Below are positions 62,695-64,000 of a DNA stretch of 64,000 bases, one piece after another. Position numbers and translations under genes: made by a program. The notes beneath the pieces are model-generated. The model saw only the letters and a program-made list of their open reading frames with translations, ran no database searches and was not told where the DNA came from. Positions within the stretch are counted from its first letter, which is position 1, and every line of letters begins with the position of its first letter. Origin of the DNA: Bradyrhizobium tropiciagri (lineage in GTDB: Bacteria > Pseudomonadota > Alphaproteobacteria > Rhizobiales > Xanthobacteraceae). The stretch lies in contig NZ_LFLZ01000030.1 of NCBI RefSeq assembly GCF_001189845.1, positions 1-64,000 on the forward strand, written 5' to 3'.

Positions 62695-64000
62695 ATGAGT
62701 GAGCGGAATGTGGCCGAAATCGATCTTCACAACCTACACGTTTTGGATCCGCTGATTGGGAAATGTCAGCAGTTGGTAAGGGAAGTGGCAATTCCCTACC
62801 AATGGGAGGTGCTGAACGATCGCAATCCCGAGGCGATACCGAGCCACGCGGTGGAGAACTTCCGCATCGCCGCAGGAGATGCGAGAGGAGAGTTCCATGG
62901 AACGGTTTTTCAGGACAGTGACGTCGCAAAATGGCTAGAGGCGGTTGCTTGGTCACTATGCCAGGCACCCAATCCAGAGCTGGAGAAGGCTGCCGACGAG
63001 CTGATTGAATTGATTGCGACCGCCCAATGTGGCGATGGCTATCTTAACACCTATTTCATACTGAACGCGCCTGGGGAGCGCTGGAGCAACCTAGCGGAGT
63101 GCCACGAGCTTTACTGCGCTGGCCATTTGATTGAAGCGGGTGTCGCTTTCTTTCAGGCGACTGGCAAACGGCGATTGCTCGAGGTTGGTTGCAGACTTGC
63201 TGACCACGTCGACACGGTTTTCGGCCCGGAACGCGATCAGCTACAGGGCTACGATGGCCACCCGGAAATTGAACTTGCGTTGGCGCGCCTCTACGAAGTG
63301 ACGCATGAGCAGCGATATCTCACGCTAGCCAATTTTTTCGTGGAGCAACGCGGCTCGGAGCCACACTTTTACGACATTGAGTACGAGAACCGCCGGCAAT
63401 CCTGTGCCACAGAATCAGGCGGCCTGCCCTGGATGTTAAAAAACAAAGCATATAGCCAAGCGCATTTGCCACTTTCCAAGCAGCGGACTGCCACCGGCCA
63501 TGCGGTTCGCTTTGTATACCTCATGACTGGGGTAGCGCATCTTGCGCGTCTGCGTCAGAACGATCAGCAACGTCAGACTTGCCTACGGCTGTGGCAAAAC
63601 ATGGTGCGGCGCCAGATCTATATCATCGGAGCCATCGGCTCGCAAAGCGCGGGCGAAGCGTTTAGCTGCGATTACGATCTGCCGAACGATACGGCGTACG
63701 CGGAAAGTTGCGCGTCCATTGGCCTAATGATGTTCGCGCGTCGTATGCTGGAGATGGAGCTGGATGGTCAATATGCCGACGTGATGGAGCGCGCGCTCTA
63801 CAATACCGTTCTCGGCAGTATCGCGTTCGACGGTCGTCATTATTTCTATGTTAACCCGCTCGAAATGCATCCCAAAACGCTGAGGTCCAATGACATTTAT
63901 CATCATGTCTCGCCGGTGCGAAGGCCCTGGTTTGGCTGCGCGTGCTGTCCACCGAACATCGCACGGCTTTTCGCATCGATTGGTCATTATATCTATACGC
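62695..64000 (+). CDS. GH127-type beta-L-arabinofuranosidase (partial, runs off the window)
   Basis: The frame is open from ATG 62695 (MSERNVAEIDLHNLHVLDPL), with AGGGAGG 6 bases upstream, to the window end: 435 codons without a stop. It matches the GH127/DUF1680 family: TAQCGDGYLNTYFILNAPGE, NLAECHELYCAGHLIEAGVA, QGYDGHPEIELALARLYEVT, RQIYIIGAIGSQSAGEAF. The catalytic zinc site looks intact: ESC in YAESCASIGLMMF (Glu and Cys) and the Cys pair in CACCPPNIARL. HypBA1-type enzymes release L-arabinofuranose from plant cell-wall glycans and hydroxyproline-rich glycoproteins. No signal peptide is visible, so it is probably cytosolic. About 200 residues should lie beyond the window. Confidence 0.9.
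   Translation, partial: MSERNVAEIDLHNLHVLDPLIGKCQQLVREVAIPYQWEVLNDRNPEAIPSHAVENFRIAAGDARGEFHGTVFQDSDVAKWLEAVAWSLCQAPNPELEKAADELIELIATAQCGDGYLNTYFILNAPGERWSNLAECHELYCAGHLIEAGVAFFQATGKRRLLEVGCRLADHVDTVFGPERDQLQGYDGHPEIELALARLYEVTHEQRYLTLANFFVEQRGSEPHFYDIEYENRRQSCATESGGLPWMLKNKAYSQAHLPLSKQRTATGHAVRFVYLMTGVAHLARLRQNDQQRQTCLRLWQNMVRRQIYIIGAIGSQSAGEAFSCDYDLPNDTAYAESCASIGLMMFARRMLEMELDGQYADVMERALYNTVLGSIAFDGRHYFYVNPLEMHPKTLRSNDIYHHVSPVRRPWFGCACCPPNIARLFASIGHYIYT

Noticed and set aside
1..64000. CRISPR arrays, rRNA genes or an origin of replication
   Set aside because: No regularly spaced repeats, no rRNA signatures and no iteron or DnaA-box cluster were seen.

Overview
The window looks like part of the symbiosis island of a Bradyrhizobium-type root-nodule bacterium. 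The signs are a gibberellin (GA) biosynthesis operon, GDP-fucose genes matching noeL/nolK, a nodM-type glmS, a tts-box-like promoter in front of a probable type III effector, a tRNA-Ile(CAT), and much insertion-sequence debris with many decayed genes. Assignments come from reading translations by eye; no database search was possible.

Layout. 0.1-10.2 kb is mostly ordinary: a GGDEF/EAL protein, a calcineurin-like phosphatase, three Tad-type pseudopilin/TadG-like genes and a two-gene osmoprotectant ABC transporter. 10.7-12.3 kb is a complete IS1182-family element with 18-bp inverted repeats. 12.4-15.0 kb holds small envelope or hypothetical genes, several broken, including an AbiU2-like HEPN gene cut by an in-frame TGA. 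15.0-17.1 kb is debris with recognisable scraps (DUF3606, DNA ligase, outer-membrane protein).

17.1-26.0 kb is the GA operon in the order CYP112, CYP114, ferredoxin, SDR, CYP117, GGPP synthase, ent-copalyl diphosphate synthase, ent-kaurene synthase. CYP112 carries one apparent 1-base deletion and the SDR two; the other six genes are open. The two cyclases overlap by ATGA. No CYP115 is seen. 26.2-28.2 kb has an IS5-family remnant, a broken DeoR regulator and an intact inositol-monophosphatase-family enzyme.

29.0-36.4 kb is an intact operon: an SfnG-like flavin monooxygenase, a five-gene Liv-type ABC transporter and an acyl-CoA-dehydrogenase-fold enzyme. It probably imports and desulfurises an organosulfur compound. 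36.4-48.5 kb has a TylF-like methyltransferase, tRNA-Ile2, an RND pump, a TSUP transporter, an acyltransferase-3 scrap and an MFS transporter, separated by long non-coding spacers.

48.7-53.6 kb carries Nod-factor precursor genes: gmd/noeL and nolK (GDP-fucose) on the minus strand and glmS/nodM (glucosamine-6-phosphate) on the plus strand. 54.2-62.0 kb is an IS graveyard around a 266-residue tts-box-linked effector candidate. Within it an IS66 tnpC is split by an IS110/IS1111-type element, which is itself split by an intact ISAs1-family element with a perfect 10-bp target duplication. The window ends inside an intact GH127-type beta-L-arabinofuranosidase gene that runs past base 64000.
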